A DNA stretch of 39,877 nt from Candidatus Gastranaerophilales bacterium (GTDB taxonomy: Bacteria; Cyanobacteriota; Vampirovibrionia; Gastranaerophilales; UBA9971). The notes beneath the pieces were generated by a model, which worked only from the letters and a program-made list of their open reading frames with translations, did not search any database and was not told the DNA's origin. The DNA lies in assembly GCA_028278305.1 (NCBI GenBank), contig JANQEP010000033.1, forward strand, positions 1 through 39,877, given 5' to 3'. Both the position numbers and the translations under genes were made by a program. This document shows, one piece after another, positions 15,043 through 23,207 of this stretch; positions within the stretch are counted from its first letter, which is position 1; each line of letters starts with the position of its first letter.

Positions 15043-15690
15043 ATGTTTACAGGACTTATTGAAGAGATAGGCATAATTGCCGGCATAAAAAAACACGATA
15101 ACAGCGCGGTTATTACAATAAACTGTGAAAAAATCCTTGAAGATATCAAGATCGGTGACAGCGTGGCAATTGACGGAGCCTGTCAGACCGTGATTGTTGC
15201 GGAAAACTTCGGGTTTAAGGTTGAAACTTCGCCGGAAACGCTGGAGTTAACCATTTTAAACGATTATAAACCCGGGCATTATGTAAACCTGGAAAGAGCA
15301 ATGGCCGCAAACAGCAGGTTTGCAGGACATATAGTATCAGGACATATAGAAGCAGTCGGGACTTTTTTAAAAAAAGAAAAGCAAGGCATAGCCTATAATT
15401 TTTACTTTCAGGCGCCTGAAAATGTTATGAAATACCTGGTATATAAAGGTTCTGTGAGCGTAAACGGAATCAGCCTGACTGTGGCATCTGTTGAGGGAAA
15501 TAATTTTTCCGCGGCTGTAATTCCTGCCACTATTGACCAAACTAATTTGAAATTCCTGAACCCCGGTGATAAGATTAACCTTGAACCTGACATTCTTGCC
15601 AAATATGTTGAAAAGTTTCTCGGCAAATACGATAATATGAGCGGAAATATTAATGAAAACTATCTTAAAGAACACGGCTTTACTGATTAA
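15043..15690 (+). CDS. ribE: Riboflavin synthase alpha chain
   Basis: 215 residues made of two tandem lumazine-binding barrels, the standard layout. It dismutates two molecules of 6,7-dimethyl-8-ribityllumazine to riboflavin. The first half begins with the invariant MFTGLIEEIG; the second half begins near FAGHIVSGHIEAVGTF (about residue 92) and contains VNGISLTVASVEGNNFSAAV. The ATG is preceded by CGGAAAAGACAGT. It is the first gene of a riboflavin cluster, 126 bases before ribBA, and the spacer holds a structured element. The C-terminal tail (YDNMSGNINENYLKEHGF) is slightly longer than usual. Confidence 0.95.
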   Translation: MFTGLIEEIGIIAGIKKHDNSAVITINCEKILEDIKIGDSVAIDGACQTVIVAENFGFKVETSPETLELTILNDYKPGHYVNLERAMAANSRFAGHIVSGHIEAVGTFLKKEKQGIAYNFYFQAPENVMKYLVYKGSVSVNGISLTVASVEGNNFSAAVIPATIDQTNLKFLNPGDKINLEPDILAKYVEKFLGKYDNMSGNINENYLKEHGFTD

Positions 15691-15702
15691 AATTAAATTT
15701 AT

Positions 15703-15766
15703 AATTACTTAAAAAAACCGGGAAAAGCCGGTTCAACTTCCGGGCAGGGTAGAGTCTTAAGTAATT
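15703..15766 (+). ncRNA. Structured spacer RNA between ribE and ribBA (candidate)
   Basis: AATTACTTAA (15703-15712) is perfectly complementary to TTAAGTAATT (15757-15766). It encloses a small hairpin ACCGG-GAAAAG-CCGGT (15717-15732) and the conserved-looking segment TTCCGGGCAGGGTAGAGTC. It does not match the FMN riboswitch or another class that I know. It could be a cis-regulatory element for ribBA-ribH or an mRNA-processing structure. Confidence 0.4.
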
Positions 15767-15816
15767 TTAGAAAAAAAAACCCGGTAATTAAATCAGATAA
15801 CATTGAGAGAAAAATT

Positions 15817-17073
15817 ATGGACAAAAAAGTTAACTCCCTTAGAAGTGCAATCGAGGATAAATTTGAGTTCAGCACTATTGAAGAAGCTATTCAGGATATA
15901 AAAGACGGAAAAGCTGTAATTGTAGCTGACGATGAAAGTAGGGAAAACGAAGGTGACCTTGTATGCGCGGCTGAAAAGGTTACTGCCGGGATAATAAACT
16001 TTATGGTAAAAGAATGCAGGGGATTAATCTGTGCTCCTTTAACAACTGAACGCGCAAAAGAGCTGAAATTAAACCAGATGGTCAGCGAAAATACAGAATC
16101 TCATGGAACTGCCTTTACTGTAAGCGTGGACGCATCTTCAGCTTTCGGGGTCACTACCGGAATATCAGCTTTAGACAGGGCAACAACCATTAAAGTTCTT
16201 GTTAATCCTGATACAAGACCGGATGATTTAAAAAGACCGGGTCATATATTCCCGCTGGAAGCTAAAAAAGGCGGGGTTTTAAAAAGGGTAGGACAGACAG
16301 AAGCAGGCGTTGACCTTGCAAGGCTTGCCGGGTTATACCCTGCCGGGGTTATATGCGAAATTCTAAACGAAGACGGCACAATGGCAAGACGTGATGAACT
16401 GATTAAATTTGCCCAAAAACACGATCTTAAGTTTATTACAGTTGCACAAATTATAAAATACAGGCTAAAAAAGGAAAGATTTGTGCAAAGAGTCATAAAA
16501 GCCAAATTGCCTACTGTTTTTGGAGAATTTGATATTTACGGATACCTTAATTTACTTAATAATTCAGAACATGTGGCTCTGGTTAAAGGCAACCCGGAAG
16601 AATTCCGAACAGAATCCCCTGCGGTAAGAATGCATAGCGAGTGCCTTACCGGTGATATTTTCCATAGTTTAAGATGTGACTGTGGTGACCAGCTGGGAAA
16701 CGCCCTTAAGCTTATTGAAGATGAGGGTAAAGGTGTACTTGTTTATATAAGAGCTCATGAAGGCAGGGGGATAGGACTTTTAAACAAATTAAAAGCATAT
16801 TTATTGCAGGAACAGGGGCAGGATACAGTGGAAGCCAATCTGGCGCTCGGGTTTGACCCTGATCTCAGGGATTACGGGGTTGGCGCACAGATTCTGCTTG
16901 ATCTCGGCATAAAAAATTTTCGGCTGATAACAAATAATCCCAAAAAAATCGTCGGCTTAGAAGGCTACGGGCTTGAAATTGATGATAGGATTGAGCTTCC
17001 GGCATGCATAAATGAGCATAATGAAAAATATATGTGCACCAAGCGTGATAAAATGGAACATATTCTGGACTGA
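15817..17073 (+). CDS. ribBA: Bifunctional DHBP synthase / GTP cyclohydrolase II
   Basis: 418 residues, two domains. Residues 15-225 are 3,4-dihydroxy-2-butanone-4-phosphate synthase ([35 protein letters not shown]). Residues 226-418 are GTP cyclohydrolase II, with the zinc ligands in [20 protein letters not shown] and the catalytic region [20 protein letters not shown], then [16 protein letters not shown] and TNNPKK. Together they make both substrates for lumazine formation. In the DHBP domain the usual GHTEA motif reads GQTEA ([15 protein letters not shown]), replacing a histidine linked to metal binding in studied enzymes; this could be a family variant. The ATG at 15817 follows GAGAGAAAAATT. 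It is 23 bases before ribH. Confidence 0.95.
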   Translation: MDKKVNSLRSAIEDKFEFSTIEEAIQDIKDGKAVIVADDESRENEGDLVCAAEKVTAGIINFMVKECRGLICAPLTTERAKELKLNQMVSENTESHGTAFTVSVDASSAFGVTTGISALDRATTIKVLVNPDTRPDDLKRPGHIFPLEAKKGGVLKRVGQTEAGVDLARLAGLYPAGVICEILNEDGTMARRDELIKFAQKHDLKFITVAQIIKYRLKKERFVQRVIKAKLPTVFGEFDIYGYLNLLNNSEHVALVKGNPEEFRTESPAVRMHSECLTGDIFHSLRCDCGDQLGNALKLIEDEGKGVLVYIRAHEGRGIGLLNKLKAYLLQEQGQDTVEANLALGFDPDLRDYGVGAQILLDLGIKNFRLITNNPKKIVGLEGYGLEIDDRIELPACINEHNEKYMCTKRDKMEHILD

Positions 17074-17096
17074 CTTTATATTGGAGAATAATAAAG

Positions 17097-17564
17097 ATGG
17101 TAAAAATTTATGAAGGTAATTTAACGGCGGAAAAAGGTAAATTTGCAATTGTTGTAGGGCGTTTCAACGAATTTATAGGCTCAAAGCTTCTCTCAGGATG
17201 TATTGACGCTCTTAAAAGGCATGGGGTTCCGGAAGAAAACATAGAAATGGCCTGGGTTCCCGGGGCGTTTGAAATCCCGTTAATCGCAAAAAAGTTTGCG
17301 GAATCAGAAAAATACGATGCCGTAATCACACTCGGAGCTGTAATCCGGGGAAGCACCCCTCATTTTGACTACGTAGCTTCCGAGCTTGCAAAGGGCGTGG
17401 CTCAGGTCAGCTTAAGCACTTCCGTTCCAATAGTTTTTGGGGTTTTAACAACTGATAATATTGAGCAGGCAATAGAAAGAGCCGGCACAAAATCAGGAAA
17501 CAAAGGCGCTGAGGCTGCAAAAAACGCTATTGAAATGGTAAATCTTCTAAATATAATTAAATAA
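17097..17564 (+). CDS. ribH: 6,7-dimethyl-8-ribityllumazine synthase
   Basis: 155 residues, normal size for a capsid-forming lumazine synthase. It condenses the RibA-pathway pyrimidine with DHBP to lumazine, the substrate of RibE. Motifs: [46 protein letters not shown] with the catalytic histidine, and [19 protein letters not shown]. It lies 23 bases after ribBA with a GGAG ribosome site, clearly cotranscribed. Confidence 0.95.
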   Translation: MVKIYEGNLTAEKGKFAIVVGRFNEFIGSKLLSGCIDALKRHGVPEENIEMAWVPGAFEIPLIAKKFAESEKYDAVITLGAVIRGSTPHFDYVASELAKGVAQVSLSTSVPIVFGVLTTDNIEQAIERAGTKSGNKGAEAAKNAIEMVNLLNIIK

Positions 17565-17654
17565 TCAAATGTTAACTGATAAATTTTTCATTCCATGCTA
17601 TGCCTGACAGGGAATCTGTCCGGCAAACATATTTTATAACGAAAGGCAGATACA

Positions 17655-18752
17655 ATGCTTCAAGCCGGGATCGTAGGGCTTCCAAACGTTGGAAAATCAA
17701 CATTATTCAATGCCATGACTGCTTCAAGCAAGGCAGAGGCTGCTAATTATCCTTTTTGCACAATTGAGCCTAACCGGGGAATTGTCATAATTCCGGATGA
17801 AAGGCTTGATGTTATTGCAAAGCTTGTTAAACCAAAGGAAATAGTTCCTACTGCAATTGAATTTTGTGATATAGCAGGACTTGTAAAAGGAGCGAGCAAA
17901 GGAGAAGGGCTTGGTAACAGGTTTCTGGCAAACATAAGGGAAGTTGACGCCATTATACATATCGTAAGGTGTTTTATGGATGATAATATAGTCCATGTTT
18001 CGGAAAAACCTGACCCTATAAACGATATAGAAACAATTAACCTGGAACTTGCCCTGGCTGATCTTGCTGCTGTAGAAAAAAGAAAAGACCGTATCCTGAA
18101 AAACGTTAAAGCAAGGGAAAAAGAAGCCCTGCAGGAAGATAAGGTCCTGGACAAACTGGCCGGAATTTTAAATCAAGGCAAACCGTTTTCTATTGATATA
18201 TTTGAAAAAGAAGAAAAACGTTTTGTAAAAAACCTTCACCTGCTTACTATAAAACCTGTAATTTATGTAACTAACGTATCTGAAGATAATATTACCGGTG
18301 AAAACAACCCTATGGTGTCTAAGGTAAAAGAATATGCAGGAACTCATAACGCTGAAGTCGCTGTGGTAAGTGCGCAGCTTGAAGCTGAGCTTGTTTCTCT
18401 CGGGCAGGAAGCGTCAAAGGAATATCTTCGGGAATCCGGTATTGAAGATACCGGGGCTGAAAAAATGATTAAAAAAGTCTATGAGCTTTTGCAGCTGAGG
18501 ACATTTTTTACTGCCGGGGAAAAAGAAGTTAAGGCGTGGACAATCCGGGCAGGAACAAAAGCTCCTCAGGCAGCGGGGGTAATTCATACGGACTTTGAAA
18601 AAGGTTTTATAAGGGCAGAAATCACAGCTTATCAGGATTTTATTGACTGCGGGTCATACGCAGCTGCAAGAGAAAAAGGCTTAACACGGCTTGAAGGTAA
18701 GGAATACGTGGTTCAGAACGGAGATATCGTACATTTTCGCTTTGCTGTCTAG
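17655..18752 (+). CDS. ychF: Redox-linked P-loop ATPase/GTPase YchF (OLA1 family)
   Basis: 365 residues, the usual size. The G1 loop GLPNVGKSTLFNAMT is at residues 7-21; the Switch region FCDIAGLVKGASKGEGLGN follows. The C-terminal TGS domain runs from about 275 to 365 and includes RTFFTAGEKEVKAWTIRAGT, ARGTKAPQAAG-like text and the ending YVVQNGDIVHFRFAV. YchF proteins prefer ATP, bind ribosomes and affect stress responses and translation start-site choice. It follows ribH by 90 bases with an AAAGG ribosome site and may be cotranscribed; a cloverleaf repeat lies after its stop. Confidence 0.95.
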   Translation: MLQAGIVGLPNVGKSTLFNAMTASSKAEAANYPFCTIEPNRGIVIIPDERLDVIAKLVKPKEIVPTAIEFCDIAGLVKGASKGEGLGNRFLANIREVDAIIHIVRCFMDDNIVHVSEKPDPINDIETINLELALADLAAVEKRKDRILKNVKAREKEALQEDKVLDKLAGILNQGKPFSIDIFEKEEKRFVKNLHLLTIKPVIYVTNVSEDNITGENNPMVSKVKEYAGTHNAEVAVVSAQLEAELVSLGQEASKEYLRESGIEDTGAEKMIKKVYELLQLRTFFTAGEKEVKAWTIRAGTKAPQAAGVIHTDFEKGFIRAEITAYQDFIDCGSYAAAREKGLTRLEGKEYVVQNGDIVHFRFAV

Positions 18753-18783
18753 TTTTTCATCTTGTCTATAAAAATTTTCTTAA

Positions 18784-18933
18784 TAAGGAGTAAACAATAA
18801 AAACTTACGCATTTTAAAATTTTTCAAAAATCCCCACCCGCCCTACCCTCAGAGGTGGTTAAAGGCTCCGCCTTTAACAATTCCATATAGATTTTTGAAA
18901 AATTTTACGTAAGAATTTTTTATTACTTCCTTA
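18784..18933. repeat. Cloverleaf-type dispersed repeat, copy 3
   Basis: Ends: TAAGGAGTAAACAATAAAAA on the left and, inverted, TAAGGAAGTAATAAAAAATT on the right; both lead into a CTTACG block. AAAATTTTTCAAAAATC is inverted as GATTTTTGAAAAATTTT. The core CCACCCGCCCTACCCTCAGA-GGTGG, the hairpin TTAAAGGC-TCC-GCCTTTAA, and ATTCCATATAGATTTT match copy 2. It separates the convergent genes ychF and csaB and may terminate both. Confidence 0.8.
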
Positions 18934-18945
18934 TTTGTTGAATAA

Positions 18946-20028
18946 TCAGCCCGTCATTGTGGTTAAATAAGTTATGTTTTCCCGGGCTTTTTCCGGGTTT
19001 TTAGCGGAAACTTCCTCCAGAATTTCCTTTATTTCCTGTTTTTTATAAACCAGCTGCTTTATTGCGCTGTCTAAATTCTCAAAGGTCACATCCTCAACTG
19101 AAACACAGGGAAAAGAAGTTTGCCGCGCAAAAGTTGTCACTTTAGGGTCATAAGATAAAACAAGGGAAGGCACGCAGTATTTCGCGGCAACCAGCCCGGC
19201 ATGATAGCGCATTGCAATCATATAGTCAAAACTGGCTATGTAATCTATAACTTCCTCAATACTCAAACAGGAAAGAAGCTTTATTTGCCGTGTAAACCCT
19301 CTTTGAACAAGAATATCGCGTAAACTTCCCAGAACCCCGATATCCCCGGGCTGCTGCAGGGAAATTAACAGAATTTCAGCGTCTGTATTTTTAAAATTCG
19401 ATATAATCACCTCAGCAATAATATTTAGCCGCTGTTCATCCAGAGAATTCCATTTTCTCAGTTGTATCCCGATTTTTAAACCTTCCCGGACTTTCCTGGC
19501 GGGCTTATATTCTAAAGCCCAGACAGGATCAGCTGTTACAGTTGAATTTATCCCCATTCCCGATAAAATTTCCGCGCTGTTCCGGTCTCTTAATGTTATT
19601 AAACTGACCTTTTTAAAAACAGAAGATGTTAAAAACCTTGCTGTTCTGCTTTTTAAGGGTCCGATCCCCTGGGCGTATATAAAAGTCTTTTTATGAAGTA
19701 ATTGCGCTGTATATAGAACCGCCAGGTAATAACACAGGCTCTTAAAGCTGGTTACGTCTTGAAACAGACTTCCGCCGCCGCTTATGAATACATCACAGCC
19801 CAAAAGCCCCGCTAAAATACCGAAAACATCATATTTATGCACGGATTCGCATTGATGGAGTTTTTTTGTGCGCTCAGGAGAGTTTGATATTACACTTATG
19901 GCGGAATTTGGGAATTTATTCCTGATTTCTGACACAATAGCCCTGAGTATAGCTTCATCGCCAAAATTATCATAGCCATAATAGCCGGATATAAGAAATT
20001 TCGGGCTTTTATTTTTAAAATTCATCAT
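18946..20028 (-). CDS. csaB: Polysaccharide pyruvyl transferase, CsaB-like
   Basis: About 360 residues of the PS_pyruv_trans family, which add pyruvate ketals to cell-surface polysaccharides; Bacillus CsaB does this so S-layer SLH domains can bind. Motifs: LISGYYGYDNFGDEAILRAI at the start, FISGGGSLFQDVTSFKSLCY, YAQGIGPLKSRTARFL, LRDRNSAEIL, ADPVWALEY, and late MRYHAGLVAAKYCVPSLVLSYDPKV. A longer open frame begins at 20061, but the ATG at 20028 overlaps the ribF stop as ATGA, so translation is coupled. Pyruvylated wall polymers and SLH-anchored proteins are known in cyanobacteria-like envelopes. Confidence 0.9.
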   Translation of the reverse strand: MMNFKNKSPKFLISGYYGYDNFGDEAILRAIVSEIRNKFPNSAISVISNSPERTKKLHQCESVHKYDVFGILAGLLGCDVFISGGGSLFQDVTSFKSLCYYLAVLYTAQLLHKKTFIYAQGIGPLKSRTARFLTSSVFKKVSLITLRDRNSAEILSGMGINSTVTADPVWALEYKPARKVREGLKIGIQLRKWNSLDEQRLNIIAEVIISNFKNTDAEILLISLQQPGDIGVLGSLRDILVQRGFTRQIKLLSCLSIEEVIDYIASFDYMIAMRYHAGLVAAKYCVPSLVLSYDPKVTTFARQTSFPCVSVEDVTFENLDSAIKQLVYKKQEIKEILEEVSAKNPEKARENITYLTTMTG

Positions 20029-20948
20029 AAAATGGATCTGTACCGGACTGCGGTCTTGCAATCCGTTTCTATCTGCTTTTTTAAGTCCTCAATTGAATCA
20101 AATTTTTTCTCATCCCTGATTCTGTCCAAAAAGAAAACTTCAATGATTTCACCGTAAATATCCTCGTCAAAATTCAGGATATGCGCTTCAACAAGGTCTT
20201 TGTCAAAGTTCCCGACGGTGGGGCGCCTGCCTACATTGATAACCGCATTATATTCCTGCGCTTTCAGTTTTACCATGCCTGAATATACACCTCTTAAAGG
20301 CAGGATTTGCTTCTCGCCAACAAGCAGGTTTGCCGTGGGAAACCCTATTTTCCTGCCGAGATGCTGACCTTCAATAACTTCTCCTTTAACTTTAAAAGGA
20401 CTTCCCAAAAACTCCCGCGCCGAAGACACGTCGCCTGATTCTATAAATCCCCTGATTACAGAGCTGCTTACCACATGTTCATTGATTTTCACGGGCGGGA
20501 TTATGTTTATCAGGATATCATGCCTGTCCCCGTATTCTTTTAAAAAGTCGCTTGTGCCTTTTTTATCGCTGCCTAATCTATGGTTATAGCCGACAGTAAT
20601 ACTTTTTGCGCCGAGACATCCCTGTAAAACAGTTTTTAAATACTGCTCAGCTGTCATCTGCGCAAGTTCTTCAGTAAAATCCAGGACTATCACGGCATCA
20701 ATGCCGAGTTCCCGGAAAAATTGAAGCTTATCTTCAAGAGGAGTGATTTCATCAGGAACTATGCCGCAGATAATCTGGCGGGGATGCTCGAAAAAAGTAA
20801 CCACTGCTGATGTCAGGTTCATCATGCGGGCTTTTTGCACTGCATCCGCTATGACTTTCTGATGACCGGCATGCACCCCGTCAAAAACACCCAGGGCAAG
20901 GCTGGTGTTTTTTAGCAAATCTTTTTTTAATTCCCTGTAAACCTGCAA
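20025..20948 (-). CDS. ribF: Bifunctional riboflavin kinase / FAD synthetase
   Basis: 307 residues. Residues 15-170 are the FAD synthetase (nucleotidyl transferase) domain, with LGVFDGVHAGHQKVI and GYNHRLGSDKKGTSDFLKEYG; residues 180-305 are the riboflavin kinase barrel, with GRKIGFPTANL, GVYSGMV, NVGRRPTVG and VEAHILNFDEDIYG. It phosphorylates riboflavin to FMN and adenylylates FMN to FAD, completing the pathway encoded at 15043-17564. Its stop overlaps the csaB start. Confidence 0.95.
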   Translation of the reverse strand: MQVYRELKKDLLKNTSLALGVFDGVHAGHQKVIADAVQKARMMNLTSAVVTFFEHPRQIICGIVPDEITPLEDKLQFFRELGIDAVIVLDFTEELAQMTAEQYLKTVLQGCLGAKSITVGYNHRLGSDKKGTSDFLKEYGDRHDILINIIPPVKINEHVVSSSVIRGFIESGDVSSAREFLGSPFKVKGEVIEGQHLGRKIGFPTANLLVGEKQILPLRGVYSGMVKLKAQEYNAVINVGRRPTVGNFDKDLVEAHILNFDEDIYGEIIEVFFLDRIRDEKKFDSIEDLKKQIETDCKTAVRYRSIL

Positions 20949-21051
20949 ATTAACTTTCCTTTAGAATTTCACGATGCATATTATAATATAAGGACTTATA
21001 AATAACCACTAAAAGCTTATCCCGGGGCTTTTCAATTCTAAAGCAAAAAAA

Positions 21052-21180
21052 TGATTGTCATGCCGTGCTTGCCAGCCTGCCCCCCGCATCAAGTGCGGGG
21101 CAAGCTCATCGCTCACGGGGGTATCTATCCAATTTGGGATCATTGCAGGTAATTGAAAATTGAATAGACCCCGCCTCAGG
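21052..21180. repeat. GC-richer dispersed repeat (TCATGCCG family), copy 1
   Basis: Contains GATTGTCATGCCGTGCTTG, a stem CCCCGCA-TCAAG-TGCGGGG (21079-21098 region), GTATCTATCC, GCAGGTAATTG and TAGACCCCGCCTCAGG. Related blocks occur at 35913, 38586 and 39112. No coding sequence is seen between 20949 and 21186. Confidence 0.6.
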
Positions 21181-21186
21181 ATGTAG

Positions 21187-21597
21187 TTATATCATTTGTA
21201 TAGGTCCGGTTACCCCGGCTTCAGGAGCAATTAGTCCATCTTTCCTTAAAATGCCTTTAATATCAGGAAATTTATTTGCTTGAATATATATCGCATCTTC
21301 TTTTATTTTAATATTGAGTTTTTCTCTATTGCGCTTTTCAATCCAATCCCTCACCAGTTTAGCTATCTTTTTACCTGGTGACCCCATGTGATCCAGTTTA
21401 TCTAATATAACCATCGTTTTATCATCAATATGTGAAATTAAAGCGTGAGCAATTGTTTTCATATTATGTTGAGCACGTTCATGTTTTCCTGGAATTATAT
21501 TTATTTCTTGGACAGATAAACTTTGGGCAGGTAAACTTCTTCTTATTAAAGGTAACTTCATTCCAGATAAAACACTACTTACACTCATTTTTTGCAT
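21187..21597 (-). CDS. Hypothetical protein
   Basis: An open frame reaches 21696, but its N-terminal part is Phe/Ile-rich and overlaps the start of prmA on the other strand. The Met at 21597 (MQKMSVSSVLSGMKLPLIRR), preceded by AAAAGGAAA, gives a 136-residue protein. It is basic, with a helical middle (NMKTIAHALISHIDDKTMVI) and a C-terminal strand region (LNIKIKEDAIYIQANKF). No domain or catalytic motif is evident. Divergent from prmA with almost no spacer. Function unknown. Confidence 0.55.
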   Translation of the reverse strand: MQKMSVSSVLSGMKLPLIRRSLPAQSLSVQEINIIPGKHERAQHNMKTIAHALISHIDDKTMVILDKLDHMGSPGKKIAKLVRDWIEKRNREKLNIKIKEDAIYIQANKFPDIKGILRKDGLIAPEAGVTGPIQMI

Positions 21598-21684
21598 TTT
21601 CCTTTTTTTACTACTATTTGTATTAAACTTGTGAATATAAAAAATCACTTTTAAAAGCCGGTAAATTATAAATTTGTTACAAAA

Positions 21685-22629
21685 ATGAACAAACACATAG
21701 AAATTCTCGTAAATACCAGCCCCCTGTGGGCAGAATACGTTTCTGACCTGCTGATAAACAGGATCGGCTGCTCTGGTGCGGTTATGGAAGAAAAAGAATT
21801 TAAGGATGAAAAATTAATAAGGATTGATATTACGTCGGTAAAAGGGTATTTAGCTTATACAGAGAACTTTGACGCGCAAAAAGTCCGGGAAATCTTCTCT
21901 TTTGAGAGAAAAAATCTTATTTTATCCGGAATAAACCCTGATAGCCCGGGAAGCTGGGAAGTAAAGATAAGAGAGGTTCTTGAGGAAGAATGGTCTGAAA
22001 ACTGGAAAAAGTTCTGGCATCCGCAAAAAGTCGGCTCAAAAACAGTAATCTGTCCCACCTGGGAGGAATATGAGCCGGAAAAAGAAGATGTCCTGATAAG
22101 GCTCGATCCGGGAAGCGCCTTTGGAACAGGGACCCATCCTACAACAGGATTATGTATTCAGGCGCTGGAGAAGGTTATTCCGGAATTTAGCAATGAAATC
22201 ACTATGGCTGATGTGGGAACAGGCTCAGGAATCCTTGCAATCACCGCGGTTAAGCTGGGGGTTAGCTCGGCAACGGGCGTGGATAACGATGCTTCCGTGA
22301 TTTCTATAGCCGGGGAAAATGCGGGGAAAAACCGGGTTCAGGATAAATGCAGGTTTTTTGCAGGCAGTGCGGCTGATATTACCGGGAAATATGATATAGT
22401 CGCAGCTAATATTCTCACGGAAGTCCTGGTAAACATAATGCCTGACCTGAAAAAATTATTAAAACCAGCTTCAGTATTAATTTTAAGCGGGATTATCAAA
22501 AGAAAACTCCCTTTAATAGAAGAATCCCTGGAAAAGAACTCGTTAAAAACAGTAAAAATTCTTGAAAAAGAAAACTGGATAGCGCTTATATCTTCCGGAA
22601 GAGATGACGCCCGGATGCTTACAGATTAA
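21685..22629 (+). CDS. prmA: Ribosomal protein L11 methyltransferase
   Basis: 314 residues, normal size. An N-terminal substrate-recognition domain (1-110, ending EEEWSENWKKFWHPQKVG) is followed by a Rossmann methyltransferase domain. Diagnostic motifs: RLDPGSAFGTGTHPTTGLCI, MADVGTGSGILAITAVKLG (motif I) and DIVAANILTEVLVNIMPDL (the NPPY-equivalent NIL). PrmA trimethylates lysines of ribosomal protein L11. Confidence 0.95.
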   Translation: MNKHIEILVNTSPLWAEYVSDLLINRIGCSGAVMEEKEFKDEKLIRIDITSVKGYLAYTENFDAQKVREIFSFERKNLILSGINPDSPGSWEVKIREVLEEEWSENWKKFWHPQKVGSKTVICPTWEEYEPEKEDVLIRLDPGSAFGTGTHPTTGLCIQALEKVIPEFSNEITMADVGTGSGILAITAVKLGVSSATGVDNDASVISIAGENAGKNRVQDKCRFFAGSAADITGKYDIVAANILTEVLVNIMPDLKKLLKPASVLILSGIIKRKLPLIEESLEKNSLKTVKILEKENWIALISSGRDDARMLTD

Positions 22630-22706
22630 CATACCCGAACATTTTGACCTTTAAACAGCGTTTCTGAAAACACTTGCGGGGGAAATTTTTTCCTGCTCCC
22701 TTAACC

Positions 22707-22734
22707 TTGAAAGAACGCTTGTATGTAATAAAAT
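22707..22734 (+). promoter_or_regulatory. Promoter of the PPC-domain gene
   Basis: TTGAAA (22707-22712) and TAAAAT (22729-22734) are 16 bases apart. A strong ribosome site, TAAGGAGGAAAA, follows directly before the ATG at 22769. Confidence 0.5.
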
Positions 22735-22768
22735 AATCATATCCTAAACAGTTAGGTAAGGAGGAAAA

Positions 22769-23206
22769 ATGGAATATACACAGGCGAACCCGGGAAGGAT
22801 CTTTGCGGTTAAGTTCAGTGCAGAGGAAGATATTCTGGTTGAGTTAAAGGAATTAATCAGAAAAGAAAAAATACAATCAGGAATTATTTATCTTATAGGA
22901 GCTTTAACAAATACTGACGTGGTTTTAGGACCCCAAAAAAAGGAATACCCGCCGGATCCTGTGCTCTGGAACTTTTCTGATGCAAAGGAAATTCTCGCTA
23001 TAGGACTTTTCGCGCATGAAGGCGACGAGCCTAAAATTCACCTGCATGCCGGGCTGGGCAATAAAAAAGAAACAAAAACCGGCTGCATAAGGAACAAAAC
23101 AGAGGTATACCTGACAGTTGAAGGCATAATCCAGGAGTTTATCGATACAAATATCACAAGGAAATTTGATGAGCGCTATAATGCAAGTTTACTGCATTTT
23201 GAATAA
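22769..23206 (+). CDS. PPC (DUF296)-domain protein
   Basis: A 145-residue stand-alone PPC/PCC domain. Residues 10-60 give the usual start (RIFAVKFSAEEDILVELKEL, then SGIIYLIGALTNTDVVLG), and residues 92-101 hold IHLHAGLGNK, the His-x-His motif that binds metal in bacterial members. Plant homologues carry AT-hooks and bind DNA; bacterial ones have no AT-hook and their role is unclear, so I do not call it a DNA-binding protein. Its own promoter and strong ribosome site suggest independent expression. It is convergent with gatB, separated by one base. Confidence 0.85.
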   Translation: MEYTQANPGRIFAVKFSAEEDILVELKELIRKEKIQSGIIYLIGALTNTDVVLGPQKKEYPPDPVLWNFSDAKEILAIGLFAHEGDEPKIHLHAGLGNKKETKTGCIRNKTEVYLTVEGIIQEFIDTNITRKFDERYNASLLHFE

Positions 23207-23207
23207 A

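Noticed and set aside
14990-15043. FMN riboswitch before ribE
   Set aside because: Isolated words such as GGCGGTAACCGG and GACAGT recall the RFN element, but the required six-stem layout and the GGGGCAGGGTGAAATTCCC block are not present.
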